Assembly (NCBI RefSeq): GCF_014842265.1
Contig: NZ_JACYVI010000007.1
Coordinates: forward strand, 1-64,000
From: Pseudomonas sp. CFBP 13711
GTDB lineage: Bacteria; Pseudomonadota; Gammaproteobacteria; Pseudomonadales; Pseudomonadaceae
DNA length: 64,000 nucleotides
Direction: 5' to 3'
A program made the position numbers and the translations under genes. Position 1 is the stretch's first letter, and each line of letters begins with the position of its first letter. The notes beneath the pieces were generated by a model. That model made no database searches. It saw only the letters and a program-made list of their open reading frames with translations, and was not told the DNA's origin. Below, in pieces: positions 36,551 to 46,945 of the stretch.

Positions 36551-38884
36551 ATGAGTGACTCTGTACCCACATCTTCATCGCACAAGCCTGCCCACGACTC
36601 GCACAACCATGCCGAGCACGATCACGCAGGGCATGACCATTCTGCCCATGATCACGCTGGGCACGATCACGCCGGTCATGAACACGGGCAAACCAAGCTC
36701 ACGCCCGTGCACGACCATGCCGCCCACGCCTGCTGCTCCCACGACAGCGCGCCCGCCGTCGTGACCATCGATGGCGCATCAAATGCCGATGGAAAACTGA
36801 GCAGCTTCCGCATCGAAGCCATGGACTGCCCCACCGAGCAGACGCTGATCCAGAACAAGCTCGGCAAGATGAAGGGCATTCAGAAGCTTGAATTCAACCT
36901 GATCAATCGCGTGCTGGGCGTGTGGCATGAGCTGCCGTCCACCGATCCCATTCGCGACGCCATTGGCTCGCTGGGCATGCAGGCGGACCTCATCGAAGAG
37001 GGCGCCGACAAGGAAACAGCCTCGCTGCCACCTGCCAACAAACCGTGGTGGCCGCTGGCGCTGTCGGGTGTCGCTGCGTTGTCTGCTGAAGTCATCCACT
37101 TCACCAATGCCGCGCCCACCTGGGTGGTCGCCATCGTTGCGCTGGTCGCCATTTTCAGCGGCGGCCTGACCACGTACAAAAAGGGCTGGATCGCCCTGAA
37201 AAACTTCAACCTGAACATCAATGCGCTGATGAGCATCGCCGTCACCGGTGCGGTGCTGATCGGGCAATGGCCGGAAGCGGCGATGGTGATGTTTCTGTTC
37301 ACCGTCGCCGAGCTGATCGAAGCCAAATCCCTAGACCGTGCCCGCAATGCCATTGGCGGCCTGATGCAGCTGACGCCGGAAACCGCGACCGTGCAGCAGA
37401 ACGGCGAGTGGCTAGAGCTTGAGGTCAAAGATATTGCGCTGGGCAGCATCGTTCGGGTCAAGCCGGGTGAGCGCATCGGGCTGGACGGTGAAGTGGTTGC
37501 CGGCCAGTCGAGCATTGATCAGGCCCCGATCACGGGCGAAAGCCTCCCGGTCGAGAAGACCGTAGGCGACAAGGTCTTTGCTGGCACGATCAATCAGGCC
37601 GGTTCGCTGGAATACAAAGTGACCGCCGCTGCCAACAACTCGACGCTGGCGCGGATCATCCATGCCGTCGAGGCGGCCCAGGGTGCGCGCGCGCCGACTC
37701 AGCGTTTCGTTGACAGCTTTTCAAAGACCTACACGCCCGCCGTGTTCGCGCTGGCGCTGGGGATTGCGATCATCCCACCGCTGTTCATGGGTGCAGTGTG
37801 GTTTGACTGGATCTACCGCGCCCTGGTGCTGCTGGTGGTCGCGTGCCCGTGTGCGCTGGTGATTTCCACGCCGGTGACGATCGTCAGCGGTCTGGCGGCG
37901 GCGGCGCGCAAAGGCATTCTGGTCAAGGGCGGTGTGTACCTGGAAATGGGCCACAAGCTCGATTACCTGGCCCTCGACAAGACCGGCACCATCACCCACG
38001 GCAAACCGGTGCAGACCGATTACGTATTGCTCAACGAGTCACTGGGTGAGCAGGCACTGGCGATCTCGGCAAGCCTGGCCGGTCGCTCGGATCACCCCGT
38101 GTCTCAAGCCATCGCCAAGGCGGCGCAAGAAGGCGCTCGGTTGCCGGTCGAGGCGTTCGAAGCCCTTGCCGGGCTTGGTGTGAAAGGCGAGGTGCAAGGG
38201 CGTTTGTATCACTTGGGCAATCACCGCCTTGTGCATGACGCCGGGTATTGTTCGCCGGAACTGGAAGCGCAACTTGAAGCGCTGGAAAGCCAGGGCAAAA
38301 CCGTGGTGCTGCTGTTCGACGCCTCCGGCCCGCTGGCGTTGTTTGCGGTCGCCGACACGGTCAAGGACAGCAGCCGCGAGGCCATCGAGCAGCTGCATGC
38401 GCTGGGCGTGAAGACGATGATGCTGACGGGCGACAATCCGCACACAGCCAAGGCCATCGCTGCTCAGGTGGGCATCGATCAGGCCCAGGGCAATCTGATG
38501 CCGACCGACAAGCTGCAAGCCATCGAAGCCCTGTACGCGCAGAACCACCGAGTGGGCATGGTCGGCGACGGCATCAACGATGCGCCGGCGCTGGCCCGGG
38601 CGGAGATCGGTTTTGCCATGGCGGCAGCGGGCACGGACACCGCCATCGAAACCGCTGATGTGGCGCTGATGGACGACGACCTGCGCAAGATCCCGGCCTT
38701 CATTCGTCTGTCGCGGGACACGGCGGCGGTGCTCAAACAGAACATCGCGCTGGCGCTGGTGATCAAGCTGATCTTTCTGGCGGTGACCTTCGCCGGGATG
38801 GCGACCATGTGGATGGCAGTGTTTGCCGACATGGGCGTCAGTCTGCTGGTGGTGGCCAACGGGTTGCGGTTGTTGAAGAAGTAA
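36551..38884 (+). CDS. cadA: Cd/Zn/Pb-exporting P1B-type ATPase
   Basis: A 777-residue heavy-metal P-type ATPase. The first ~60 residues are a His/Asp-rich tail of repeated HDHAGHDH, likely metal buffering. A soluble HMA-like domain follows (FRIEAMDCPTEQTLIQNKLG), with the DCPTE form instead of CxxC. Then come membrane helices, the actuator TGESLPVEK, the transmembrane CPCALVISTPVTI ion site, phosphorylation at DKTGTITHG, the nucleotide-binding HP-containing SDHPVSQAI, and GDGINDAPALA. It exports divalent metals across the inner membrane. ATG 36551 (MSDSVPTSS) follows the CadR promoter by 30 bp. Confidence 0.94.
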   Translation: MSDSVPTSSSHKPAHDSHNHAEHDHAGHDHSAHDHAGHDHAGHEHGQTKLTPVHDHAAHACCSHDSAPAVVTIDGASNADGKLSSFRIEAMDCPTEQTLIQNKLGKMKGIQKLEFNLINRVLGVWHELPSTDPIRDAIGSLGMQADLIEEGADKETASLPPANKPWWPLALSGVAALSAEVIHFTNAAPTWVVAIVALVAIFSGGLTTYKKGWIALKNFNLNINALMSIAVTGAVLIGQWPEAAMVMFLFTVAELIEAKSLDRARNAIGGLMQLTPETATVQQNGEWLELEVKDIALGSIVRVKPGERIGLDGEVVAGQSSIDQAPITGESLPVEKTVGDKVFAGTINQAGSLEYKVTAAANNSTLARIIHAVEAAQGARAPTQRFVDSFSKTYTPAVFALALGIAIIPPLFMGAVWFDWIYRALVLLVVACPCALVISTPVTIVSGLAAAARKGILVKGGVYLEMGHKLDYLALDKTGTITHGKPVQTDYVLLNESLGEQALAISASLAGRSDHPVSQAIAKAAQEGARLPVEAFEALAGLGVKGEVQGRLYHLGNHRLVHDAGYCSPELEAQLEALESQGKTVVLLFDASGPLALFAVADTVKDSSREAIEQLHALGVKTMMLTGDNPHTAKAIAAQVGIDQAQGNLMPTDKLQAIEALYAQNHRVGMVGDGINDAPALARAEIGFAMAAAGTDTAIETADVALMDDDLRKIPAFIRLSRDTAAVLKQNIALALVIKLIFLAVTFAGMATMWMAVFADMGVSLLVVANGLRLLKK

Positions 38885-38922
38885 CGCTCACCATCAGGAG
38901 ACTGATGGCGCCCAGACAGGCC

Positions 38923-39060
38923 TCTTCCCGGCTGAAGCCGGTCCCACAAACGCCGCGTGCGCATCCAGTGGGACTGGCTTTAGCCGGGAAGGCGTCAGGT
39001 GCAATGCCGCAAAACTGATGGCGCTCAAACTGGCCTCTTCCCGGCTGAAGCCGGTCCCAC
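38923..39060. repeat. Family-B REPs: one single copy and one REPIN
   Basis: An inverse copy (CTTCCCGGCTGAAGCCGGTC) lies at 38923-38946. A full REPIN follows at 38968-38991 and 39037-39060, with the same GCGTCAGGTGCAATGCCGCAAAACTGATGGCG type of spacer as at 35.6 kb. The element separates convergent cadA and hutG. Confidence 0.88.
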
Positions 39061-39082
39061 CATGAGAATCATCAAGCCGGGT

Positions 39083-39886
39083 CTACTTGCCGTACTTTTC
39101 ACGTGCCCAGGCGATCATTTCTTCCAGCAGCCCTTTCAACACCACCTGCGTCGGCTCAGCCAGGTCCGGGCGGTAGTGGAAGGGCACGAACTCGTCCATG
39201 TACGTGCTTTGCGCCAGTTCCAGTTGCACGGCGTGGATGTGGTTGGCCGGGTCGCCATAGTGGCGGGTGATGTGGCCGCCCTTGAAGCGCCCGTTGAGCA
39301 CATGGCTGTAGTTCTTCGCGGCAGCGCACGCGGTATCCAGACGCTGGGCCAGCGCTTCATCACAGCTGGCGCCATTGAAGGTGCCGAGGTTGAAGTCCGG
39401 CAGCCGACCGTCAAACAGATGTGGAATGTGCCCACGAATGGAATGCGCGTCGAACAGCAGCGCATAACCGAACTCGGCGCGCAGGCGTTCAAGCTCGCCG
39501 CGTAGCGTCTCGTGATAGGGCGTCCAGATCTTCTCCAGATAAGTCGCGCGTTCTTCCTTGCTCGGCGCCTGACCCTCTTTGAACAGCGGATCGCCCTCGA
39601 ACAGCGTCGACGGGAACAGCCCGGTGGTCGCGCCGGCGTACAGCGGCGTGTCGTCGGACGGACGATTGAGGTCGATGACGAAGCGCGAATATTCCGCCGA
39701 GAGCACGCTTGCCCCCAGATCAGACGCAAAGTCATACAGGCGCGGAATGTGCCAGTCGGTGTCCGGCAGGCTCACGGCCTCATCCACCAGACCGTCCCGC
39801 ACGGCGGGCGTCAGGTGCAGTCCCGGGTGCGGCATGCTGATCAGCAGCGGTACGCGACCGCGAGTGAAACTCAGAACCTTGTCCAC
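39083..39886 (-). CDS. hutG: N-formylglutamate amidohydrolase
   Basis: A 267-residue N-formylglutamate deformylase. SFTRGRVPLLISMPHPG opens the family. DLNRPSDDTPLYAG, YALLFDAHSIRGHIPHLFDGRLPDFNLGT and the C-terminal HAVQLELAQSTYMDE carry conserved metal-site and substrate residues. It hydrolyses N-formylglutamate to glutamate and formate, the last step of the HutF branch. It begins with GTG behind AGGGG, which is the only start giving the family N-terminus. It lies 13 bp after hutI and ends the operon. Confidence 0.92.
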   Translation of the reverse strand: MDKVLSFTRGRVPLLISMPHPGLHLTPAVRDGLVDEAVSLPDTDWHIPRLYDFASDLGASVLSAEYSRFVIDLNRPSDDTPLYAGATTGLFPSTLFEGDPLFKEGQAPSKEERATYLEKIWTPYHETLRGELERLRAEFGYALLFDAHSIRGHIPHLFDGRLPDFNLGTFNGASCDEALAQRLDTACAAAKNYSHVLNGRFKGGHITRHYGDPANHIHAVQLELAQSTYMDEFVPFHYRPDLAEPTQVVLKGLLEEMIAWAREKYGK

Positions 39887-39899
39887 AGTATTCCCCTGA

Positions 39900-41105
39900 T
39901 TAGAGAGTGCGTTCCACGCCATGACGCACGACGCGTTTGTCCAGATCGCCGCCCAGCCAGTAGGCGAGGTCGGCGGGCCGTTCGATGTGCCATGCGACAA
40001 AATCCGCCGTTTTGCCAACTTCCAGCGAGCCATGGGTCTCGGCCATGCCCAGCGCCTGTGCTGCGTGGACAGTTGCGCCGGCCAGGGCTTCTTCCGGCGT
40101 CATGCGGAACAGTGTGCAGGCCATGTTCAGCATCAGCCGCAGCGACAGACCCGGCGACGTGCCCGGATTGAGATCGGTGGAAATGGCGATCTTCACCCCG
40201 TGTTTGCGCAGGGCATCCATCGGCGGCAATTGAGTTTCGCGCAGGAAGTAGAACGCCCCCGGCAGCAGTACCGCGACCGTGCCTGAGGCCGCCATCGCAA
40301 TGGCGTCTTCTTCGGTCATGAACTCCAGATGGTCAGCCGACAGCGCTTGATAACGCGCCGCCAGACTCGAGCCATGCAGCGAAGACAACTGCTCGGCGTG
40401 CAGCTTGACCGGCAGGCCCAGCTGGCCGGCGGTGATGAACACCTGTTCGACCTGGGCCGGCGAGAACGCCAGGTATTCGCAGAACGCATCGACGGCATCC
40501 ACCAGATTTTCCGCCGCCAGCGCCGGCAGCATTTCGCTGCAGATGTGAGCGATGTAGTCGTCGGCGCGGTCTTTGTATTCCGGCGGCAGGGCATGGGCGG
40601 CCAGGCAGGTGCTGCGCACGGTGACCGGCAGGTTTTCACCCAGCTGGCGAATCACCCGCAGGATTTTGCGTTCGCTGGCGAGGTCCAGGCCGTAGCCGGA
40701 TTTCATCTCGATCGTGGTCACGCCGTCCCTTAGCAAGTGCAGCAGACGACGTTCAGCGCTGGCGTAAAGCTCTTCTTCACTGGCGGCGCGGGTGGCGCGC
40801 ACGGTGCTGGCAATGCCGCCGCCCGCTGCCGCGATTTCCGCGTAGCTGACGCCCTGCAGACGCTGCTCGAACTCGCCGCTGCGGTTACCGCCGAACACCG
40901 TGTGCGTGTGGCAATCGATCAGGCCGGGCGTCACCCATGCGCCGTTCAGGTCGACGCGCTTGATGTCGCCCTGGTCCGGCAGCGCGTGGAGAGGACCGAT
41001 CCAGACGATCCGCGCTGCATCGGTCACGATGGCGGCGTCCTCGATGATCGAGTACGTGCCGTTCGCCATGGTTGCTGCGTGACAGTGGTGCCAGAGCGTT
41101 TTCAT
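39900..41105 (-). CDS. hutI: Imidazolonepropionase
   Basis: A 401-residue amidohydrolase. [14 protein letters not shown] gives the metal Hx[26 protein letters not shown], the metal His in [18 protein letters not shown], and [15 protein letters not shown] (metal Asp) follow in the HutI order. It opens 4-imidazolone-5-propionate to N-formimidoylglutamate. The start [10 protein letters not shown] at 41105 is used; an ATG four codons upstream is less likely. hutG follows closely, so the two are co-transcribed. Confidence 0.94.
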   Translation of the reverse strand: MKTLWHHCHAATMANGTYSIIEDAAIVTDAARIVWIGPLHALPDQGDIKRVDLNGAWVTPGLIDCHTHTVFGGNRSGEFEQRLQGVSYAEIAAAGGGIASTVRATRAASEEELYASAERRLLHLLRDGVTTIEMKSGYGLDLASERKILRVIRQLGENLPVTVRSTCLAAHALPPEYKDRADDYIAHICSEMLPALAAENLVDAVDAFCEYLAFSPAQVEQVFITAGQLGLPVKLHAEQLSSLHGSSLAARYQALSADHLEFMTEEDAIAMAASGTVAVLLPGAFYFLRETQLPPMDALRKHGVKIAISTDLNPGTSPGLSLRLMLNMACTLFRMTPEEALAGATVHAAQALGMAETHGSLEVGKTADFVAWHIERPADLAYWLGGDLDKRVVRHGVERTL

Positions 41106-41152
41106 CGATCTCTCCAAAGTTTCGGTTTTACAGCCTGTTGCAAGTACTAAGT

Positions 41153-41242
41153 GTAGGAGTGAGCTTGCTCGCGAAGCGGCAAGTGTCTCCGCCGAATATT
41201 CGGCGCCTGAAATTCAGTCTTCGCGAGCAAGCTCGCTCCCAC
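41153..41242. repeat. Family-A REPIN between hutT and hutI
   Basis: GTAGGAGTGAGCTTGCTCGC at 41153-41176 and GCGAGCAAGCTCGCTCCCAC ending at 41242. It lies inside the hut transcription unit, 26 bp after the hutT stop, where it could attenuate or stabilise segments of the polycistronic mRNA. Confidence 0.85.
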
Positions 41243-41268
41243 ACGGACCGTTCATGACAGTCCATTTA

Positions 41269-42663
41269 TCAGCTGTTTGATGTGGCCTTTATCAGGTTCT
41301 GCTTCGGCTTTACCCAGATCCAGTACGCAACCACCAGCAACCCGATCCACACCGCCCCCACCACCAGCGCGGCCTGGCTGTCCGGGAAATAACCCAGCAC
41401 GCCGAACACGAACACCATGAACAACGTGGCAACAATCGGCGCGACGGGCCAGAACGGCACCGGGAATTTCAGCTGGGCGACTTCTTCTGCGCTCATCGAG
41501 CGGCGCATGGCGATCTGCGTGACCAGAATCATCAGCCACACCCAGACCGTCGCGAAGGTCGCGATCGAGGCGATCAGCAGGAACACGTTTTCAGGAATCA
41601 GGTAATTCAGCACAACGCCGCAGAGCAGCGCGACGCCCATCACCAGCACGGTCATCCAGGGCACGCCCTGGGCGGACAACTGAGCAAAACCCTTGGGCGC
41701 CTGACCTTGTATCGCCAGGCCGTACATCATGCGTCCGGCGCCGAAGATGTCGCTGTTGATCGCCGAAACGGCGGCAGTGATGACTACGATGTTGAGGACG
41801 GTCGCCGCAGAGGAAATCCCCAGGTGATCGAAGATCTGGACGAACGGGCTGCCCTGGCTGCCGATCTGCTGCCACGGATACAGCGACATCAGGACGAACA
41901 GCGTGAGCACGTAAAACAGCAGAATCCGCAGCGGCACCGCGTTGATCGCGCGGGGAATTACGCGCTCCGGGTTGCGTGCTTCACCGGCGGTGATGCCGAT
42001 GATTTCGATGCCGCCAAAGGCGAACATCACCACCGCCAGCGAGGCCACGAGACCGCCGATGCCGTTGGGCATGAAGCCGCCGTAGGCCCATAGATTGCTC
42101 ACGCTGCTGACGCCGCCGCCCGAGACCGAGCCGAGTCCGAACAGCATGATGCCGAAGCCGGCGAGGATCATCGCGATGATTGCGCCGACCTTCAGCAGCG
42201 ACAGCCAGAACTCTGTTTCACCGAAGACTTTGACGCTGCACAGGTTCAGCGCGCCGATCAGAAAGACAATGCCGAGCACCCAGATCCAGCGCGGCACTTC
42301 GGGAAACCAGAAGCCCATGTAGATGCCGAACGCAGTGACATCGGCCAGGCAGACGATGACCATTTCGAATGCGTAGGTCCAGCCGAGGACAAACCCTGCG
42401 AGCGGACCCAGATACGTGGTGGCGTACTCGCCAAACGAGCCGGACACCGGGTTGCGCACGGCCATCTCGCCGAGAGCGCGCATGACCATGTAAACCGCAG
42501 CGCCGGCGATGATGTACACCAGCAGAACGGCGGGACCGGCCAGTTTGATGGCCGACGCGGAACCGTAGAACAACCCGGTGCCGATGGCCGAGCCCAGCGC
42601 CATGAAGCGAATGTGACGCGCGCTGAGCCCGCGTTTCAGATCTGTAGCGTTTTGCGATGTCAT
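41269..42663 (-). CDS. hutT: Histidine permease (APC amino acid transporter)
   Basis: A 464-residue AAT-family amino acid permease with twelve hydrophobic segments. The N-terminus [30 protein letters not shown] is the substrate-binding unwound helix 1 of the family. [35 protein letters not shown] is the second hallmark. Its place between hutH and hutI indicates histidine import, matching the high-affinity HutT of P. fluorescens. No close second copy is seen in the window. Confidence 0.88.
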   Translation of the reverse strand: MTSQNATDLKRGLSARHIRFMALGSAIGTGLFYGSASAIKLAGPAVLLVYIIAGAAVYMVMRALGEMAVRNPVSGSFGEYATTYLGPLAGFVLGWTYAFEMVIVCLADVTAFGIYMGFWFPEVPRWIWVLGIVFLIGALNLCSVKVFGETEFWLSLLKVGAIIAMILAGFGIMLFGLGSVSGGGVSSVSNLWAYGGFMPNGIGGLVASLAVVMFAFGGIEIIGITAGEARNPERVIPRAINAVPLRILLFYVLTLFVLMSLYPWQQIGSQGSPFVQIFDHLGISSAATVLNIVVITAAVSAINSDIFGAGRMMYGLAIQGQAPKGFAQLSAQGVPWMTVLVMGVALLCGVVLNYLIPENVFLLIASIATFATVWVWLMILVTQIAMRRSMSAEEVAQLKFPVPFWPVAPIVATLFMVFVFGVLGYFPDSQAALVVGAVWIGLLVVAYWIWVKPKQNLIKATSNS

Positions 42664-42710
42664 TTCACACGTTCCTAGTCTTACTTTTTGCTGCGAAACG
42701 AGAGGCTTTT

Positions 42711-42799
42711 GTAGGCGTGAGCTTGCTCGCGATTGCGGTGTGTCAGACGGTAAATGCGTTTCTGACCTATTGCATCGCGAGCAAGCTCATTCCTACAGG
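42711..42799. repeat. Degenerate family-A REPIN between hutH and hutT
   Basis: GTAGGCGTGAGCTTGCTCGC at 42711-42731 and GCGAGCAAGCTCATTCCTAC ending about 42799. It is another REPIN inside the hut operon, with both arms altered at the outer GGGA/TCCC positions in a compensating way (GTAGG with CCTAC). Confidence 0.8.
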
Positions 42800-42850
42800 G
42801 GGTAATCCCCCCACTCATTTCAACGACAGGCCATCCCTGGCCTGTCCCGA

Positions 42851-44401
42851 TCAGAAGCTCGGCAGCAGGTCAGCAGAAACCAGGTCGCTCAGGCAGTTGG
42901 AAGCCAGCAGCTCGATGGCGGCCTCGATATCAGGGGCGAAGAAGCGGTCTTTCTCGTAGAACGGGACTTTGCCGCGTAGCGTGGTGCGGGCGATTTCCAG
43001 TTTTTCGGAGGTCTTCAGACCGTTGCGCAAGTCCAGACCCTGACACGCAGCCAGCCATTCTACAGCCAGCACGCCGCGAGTGTTCTCCGCCATTTCCCAC
43101 AAGCGCTTGCCAGCGGCGGGTGCCATCGATACATGGTCTTCCTGGTTGGCGGAGGTCGGCAGGCTGTCGACGCTGTGGGGGTGGGACAGCGCCTTGTTTT
43201 CACTGGCCAGCGCTGCAGCCGTGACCTGGGCAATCATGAAGCCGGAGTTGACGCCGCCGTTGGCCACCAGGAACGGCGGCAGCTGCGACATGTGCTTGTC
43301 CATCATCAGCGAGATGCGGCGTTCGCTCAGCGAGCCGATTTCAGCGATGGCCAAAGCGATGTTGTCGGCGGCCATGGCAACCGGTTCGGCGTGGAAGTTA
43401 CCACCGGAAATCACTTCACCTTCGGCCGCGAACACCAGCGGGTTGTCTGACACCGCGTTGGATTCGATCGCCAGCACTTCGGCGGCCTGACGCAGTTGGG
43501 TCAGGCAGGCGCCCATGACTTGCGGCTGGCAGCGCAGAGAGTAGGGGTCCTGAACCTTGTCGCAGTCGCGGTGGGAGTCGGAGACCTGGCTGCCGTCGCC
43601 AAGCAGATCGCGATAGGCCGCAGCCGAGTCGATCTGGCCGCGCTGACCCCGTGCCGCATGAATACGTGCGTCGAAGGGTGCGCGAGAGCCAAGCACGGCT
43701 TCAACGGTCAGCGCGCCGCAGCTGAGGGCGCCGGCGAACAGGTCTTCGGCTTCGAACAGGCCGCGCAAGGCATAGGCCGTAGACACCTGCGTGCCGTTGA
43801 GCAGCGCCAGGCCTTCTTTGGCCGCCAGCGTCAATGGCTTGAGCCCGGCGATGGCCAGTGCTTCCACGGCATTCAGCCATTCGCCCTTGTAGCGCGCCTT
43901 GCCTTCGCCCAGCAGCACCAGCGACATGTGCGCCAATGGCGCGAGGTCGCCGGAGGCGCCCACCGAACCCTTGAGCGGGATGTGCGGGTAAACCTCAGCG
44001 TTGATCAGCGCAATCAGCGCGTCGATGACCTGACGGCGAATCCCGGAGAAACCCCGGCTCAGGCTGTTGACCTTGAGCACCATGATCAGGCGCACCAGCT
44101 CATCGCTGATCGGCTGACCAACGCCCGCGGCGTGGGACAGCACCAGTGAACGCTGCAGGTTTTCGAGGTCGGCGCTGGCGATGCGCGTTGACGCCAGCAG
44201 CCCGAAACCGGTGTTGATGCCGTAAGCGGTTCGGTTTTCGGCGAGTATCTGCTCGACGCAGGCCACGCTGTCTTCGATCTGCCGATTGGCGCTGGCGTCG
44301 AGGGTCAGCGTGACGGGCCGCTGATAAATCGCGCGCAGCTGGGCGAGGCTCAATTGGCCGGGGATCAGATTCAGCGGGGTCGCCTGTTGGGTGTCGGTCA
44401 C
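42851..44401 (-). CDS. hutH: Histidine ammonia-lyase
   Basis: A 516-residue HAL. The intact A149-S150-G151 triad in [16 protein letters not shown] cyclises to the MIO electrophile. Tyr in [10 protein letters not shown], His in [11 protein letters not shown], Asn in LLNGTQ, Tyr in [11 protein letters not shown], Phe in [12 protein letters not shown] and Glu in NQEDHVSM are the other catalytic residues. It deaminates histidine to urocanate. It starts with GTG and the start overlaps the stop of the upstream paralog (GTGA), so translation is coupled. This copy, not its neighbour, should supply the histidase activity. Confidence 0.95.
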   Translation of the reverse strand: MTDTQQATPLNLIPGQLSLAQLRAIYQRPVTLTLDASANRQIEDSVACVEQILAENRTAYGINTGFGLLASTRIASADLENLQRSLVLSHAAGVGQPISDELVRLIMVLKVNSLSRGFSGIRRQVIDALIALINAEVYPHIPLKGSVGASGDLAPLAHMSLVLLGEGKARYKGEWLNAVEALAIAGLKPLTLAAKEGLALLNGTQVSTAYALRGLFEAEDLFAGALSCGALTVEAVLGSRAPFDARIHAARGQRGQIDSAAAYRDLLGDGSQVSDSHRDCDKVQDPYSLRCQPQVMGACLTQLRQAAEVLAIESNAVSDNPLVFAAEGEVISGGNFHAEPVAMAADNIALAIAEIGSLSERRISLMMDKHMSQLPPFLVANGGVNSGFMIAQVTAAALASENKALSHPHSVDSLPTSANQEDHVSMAPAAGKRLWEMAENTRGVLAVEWLAACQGLDLRNGLKTSEKLEIARTTLRGKVPFYEKDRFFAPDIEAAIELLASNCLSDLVSADLLPSF

Positions 44402-46047
44402 GATGCTGCTACTCCTGATTGGGTATCGGTCGTCTGCGCTGAACCGGCGCCTGCCTGTCCTGCGCGAGGGGCGCTTGCGCTGCGACCGTTGTTGTCGGTG
44501 TTGTGGTGAGCGCCCACCGCGTAATCGCGGCAACGCTGGAATACGGTTTCCAATGACTCTTCGTTCTTGAGCAGGGTCACGCTGCTGGCGATGTCCGGCG
44601 CCAGCCAGCGGTCTTCGTCATAGGCCGGCACGCGCTCGCGCAACAGACGCCACGCCGCTTCGGTGCCCACGCCAAAGCGCGGGCCCTTGAAGAACTCGAA
44701 CGCCTGGGCGGCCAGCAAATACTCGATCGCGAGGATCTGCGTCACGTTCTCCAGCACCTTGTGCAGCTTCAAGGCGGCGCTGGTGCCCATGCTCAGATGA
44801 TCCTCCTGCAGGCCGGACGTCACGTAGTTGTCGATGACCGCCGGTTGTGCCAGCTGGCGGTTTTCCGCGCACAGTGAGGCGGCGACATATTGGGTGATCA
44901 TCATTCCGGAGTTGACCCCCGGCTGGCTGACCAGAAACGCCGGCAGCCCGCTGACCGTGGGGTTGATCAGCCGGTCCAGCCGTCGCTCGGCAATCGAGCC
45001 CAGTTCGGCCATGGCAATCGCCAGCAGATCAGCCGCCATCGCCACGGACTGGCCATGGGGATTGGCCTGGGAAACCACGCGGTACGCTTCAGGCGTGCCG
45101 AGCAGCAGCGGGTTGTCGGTGGCCGAGTTGAGCTCGATTTCGATCTGCCGTGTGGCGTGGGCCAGCTGGTCGCGGGTGGCGCCGTGGACCTGCGGAATCG
45201 AGCGGATGCTCAAGGCGTCCTGGGTGCGGATGCCCTGACTGTTGGCGAGCACTTCACTGCCGGCGAGCAGGCCGCGCAGGTTTTTGCCGACTTGCTGCAT
45301 GCCGGGGTGTGGCTTGAGCGCAATAATGGTTTCGTCAAAAGCGTCGAGCTGGCCGCGCAGGCCCTCGAAGGTCATGGCGCTGATCACATCCGCCCACTGC
45401 ATCAGGCGATTCACGTCGGCGATGGCCAGGCAGCTGAGGCCGGTCATGCACGGCGTGCCGTTGACCAGACACAGACCGTCCTTCGCTCCCAGCTCCACCG
45501 GCGACAAGCCTTCTTCGCTAAGCGCCTGCAACGCCGACATCACCTGCCCGCGATAACTGACCTGGCCCACACCGAGCAGTGCGACGCCGATGTGCGCCAT
45601 GTGCGTGAGGTATCCCACCGAACCCTGGGACGGCACTTGCGGGGTGATGCGTCGATTGAGCAGGGCGAGCAAGGCCTCGACCACCTGACGATGAATCCCG
45701 GATTTGCCCTGGCTGTAGTTGATGATCGCAGCACAGGTGATCGCGCGGGTCTGCTCGTCCGGTAACGCCGGGCCGACGCCGCAGGCATGGCTGAGCAGGG
45801 TGTTGCGCGACAGTCGGCCAAGCTGCTCGTCGGCCAGTGACACGTTGCACAGCGCGCCGAGGCCGGTGTTCACGCCATAGGCGCGTTCGCCGCTGGCAAC
45901 GATGCGCTGCACGATCGCCTGGGCATTGTCGATCCGCGCCCACGCGCTTTCCGACAGCGACAGCGTCGCGCCATGACGGGCAACCGCGGTCACGTCCCGC
46001 CAGCTGAGCGGGCCTTCGCCGATGATGATCTGTTCTGCTCGCGACAT
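44398..46047 (-). CDS. HAL/PAL-family paralog lacking the MIO-forming triad
   Basis: A 549-residue aromatic amino acid lyase-fold protein encoded just before hutH. Many fold residues are kept: [10 protein letters not shown] (Tyr), [11 protein letters not shown] (His), CLVNGTPC (Asn), [15 protein letters not shown] (Glu). But GSVG is followed at once by YLTHMAHI (from Tyr146): exactly the three residues Ala-Ser-Gly of the cofactor triad are missing. The QDPYSLR loop is QDALSIR, so the catalytic Tyr is Leu, and NFH is NPH. The C-terminus adds ~40 low-complexity residues rich in Ala, Gly and Ser. The frame is intact and codon use is normal, so it is maintained. It probably corresponds to HutH1 of P. 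fluorescens, reported as not needed for histidase. Role unknown: pseudoenzyme partner of HutH or a different reaction. Confidence 0.85.
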   Translation of the reverse strand: MSRAEQIIIGEGPLSWRDVTAVARHGATLSLSESAWARIDNAQAIVQRIVASGERAYGVNTGLGALCNVSLADEQLGRLSRNTLLSHACGVGPALPDEQTRAITCAAIINYSQGKSGIHRQVVEALLALLNRRITPQVPSQGSVGYLTHMAHIGVALLGVGQVSYRGQVMSALQALSEEGLSPVELGAKDGLCLVNGTPCMTGLSCLAIADVNRLMQWADVISAMTFEGLRGQLDAFDETIIALKPHPGMQQVGKNLRGLLAGSEVLANSQGIRTQDALSIRSIPQVHGATRDQLAHATRQIEIELNSATDNPLLLGTPEAYRVVSQANPHGQSVAMAADLLAIAMAELGSIAERRLDRLINPTVSGLPAFLVSQPGVNSGMMITQYVAASLCAENRQLAQPAVIDNYVTSGLQEDHLSMGTSAALKLHKVLENVTQILAIEYLLAAQAFEFFKGPRFGVGTEAAWRLLRERVPAYDEDRWLAPDIASSVTLLKNEESLETVFQRCRDYAVGAHHNTDNNGRSASAPRAGQAGAGSAQTTDTQSGVAAS

Positions 46048-46060
46048 GACCACAGCGTCC

Positions 46061-46945
46061 TTAGAGAGTCGCCACGCGCCGCTGCACGAAACGATCTACG
46101 TAATCGTCGGCGGGCGAGTAGAGGATTTCTTTCGGCGTGCCGACCTGAATCAGCCGACCGTCCTTGAGAATGGCGATGCGGTTGCCGATGCGCACGGCTT
46201 CGTCGAGGTCGTGGGTGATGAACACGATGGTTTTCTTCAGGCTCGACTGCAGCTCCAGCAACTGGTCCTGCATCTCGGCGCGAATCAGCGGGTCGAGTGC
46301 GCTGAACGCTTCGTCCATCAGGATGATGTCGGTGTCAGCCGCCAGCGCCCGTGCCAGGCCGACGCGCTGACGCATGCCGCCGGAAAGCTGATGCGGGTAC
46401 TTTTTCTCGTAGCCCTTCAGGCCCACCGTGGTGATCCAGTGCTGCGCGCGCTCGGCGCATTGCGCTTTGCTTTCGCCACGAATGGTCAAGCCGTAGGCGA
46501 CGTTGTCGATCACAGTCTTGTGCGGCAGCAGGCCAAAGCTCTGAAACACCATGCTGATCTTGTGCCGACGGAAGTTGCGCAGCGCTTCCATGTCGTAGGT
46601 CAGGATGTTCTCGCCATCGACCAGGATCTCGCCGCTGGTGGGATCGATCAGGCGATTGAAGTGCCGCACCAGGGTCGATTTGCCGGAGCCCGACAGGCCC
46701 ATGATCACGAAGATCTCGCCGCTGGAAATGGACAGCGACAGGTCATTCACCCCGACCACGCAGCCGGTCTGCGCCAGGACCTGATCCTTGCTCTGGTTGT
46801 TCTGCACCATGGCCAGCGCATCTTTCGCGCGGTTGCCGAAGATCTTGTACACGTTCTTGACGACGATTTTGCCGCCCGTGTTCTCTGGAACGCCCGCGCT
46901 CAGTGGATTGCCCGAGCTCGCTGGATTAATAGTCTCGACGCTCAT
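46061..46945 (-). CDS. hutV: Histidine ABC transporter ATP-binding protein
   Basis: A 294-residue ABC ATPase of the ProV/quaternary-amine group. An extended N-terminus precedes [19 protein letters not shown]. Walker A is [11 protein letters not shown], the Q-loop [14 protein letters not shown], the signature [16 protein letters not shown], Walker [14 protein letters not shown], and the switch [11 protein letters not shown]. No CBS domains follow, unlike ProV. With HutW and HutX it imports histidine. Its ATG overlaps the hutW stop as ATGA. Confidence 0.9.
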   Translation of the reverse strand: MSVETINPASSGNPLSAGVPENTGGKIVVKNVYKIFGNRAKDALAMVQNNQSKDQVLAQTGCVVGVNDLSLSISSGEIFVIMGLSGSGKSTLVRHFNRLIDPTSGEILVDGENILTYDMEALRNFRRHKISMVFQSFGLLPHKTVIDNVAYGLTIRGESKAQCAERAQHWITTVGLKGYEKKYPHQLSGGMRQRVGLARALAADTDIILMDEAFSALDPLIRAEMQDQLLELQSSLKKTIVFITHDLDEAVRIGNRIAILKDGRLIQVGTPKEILYSPADDYVDRFVQRRVATL

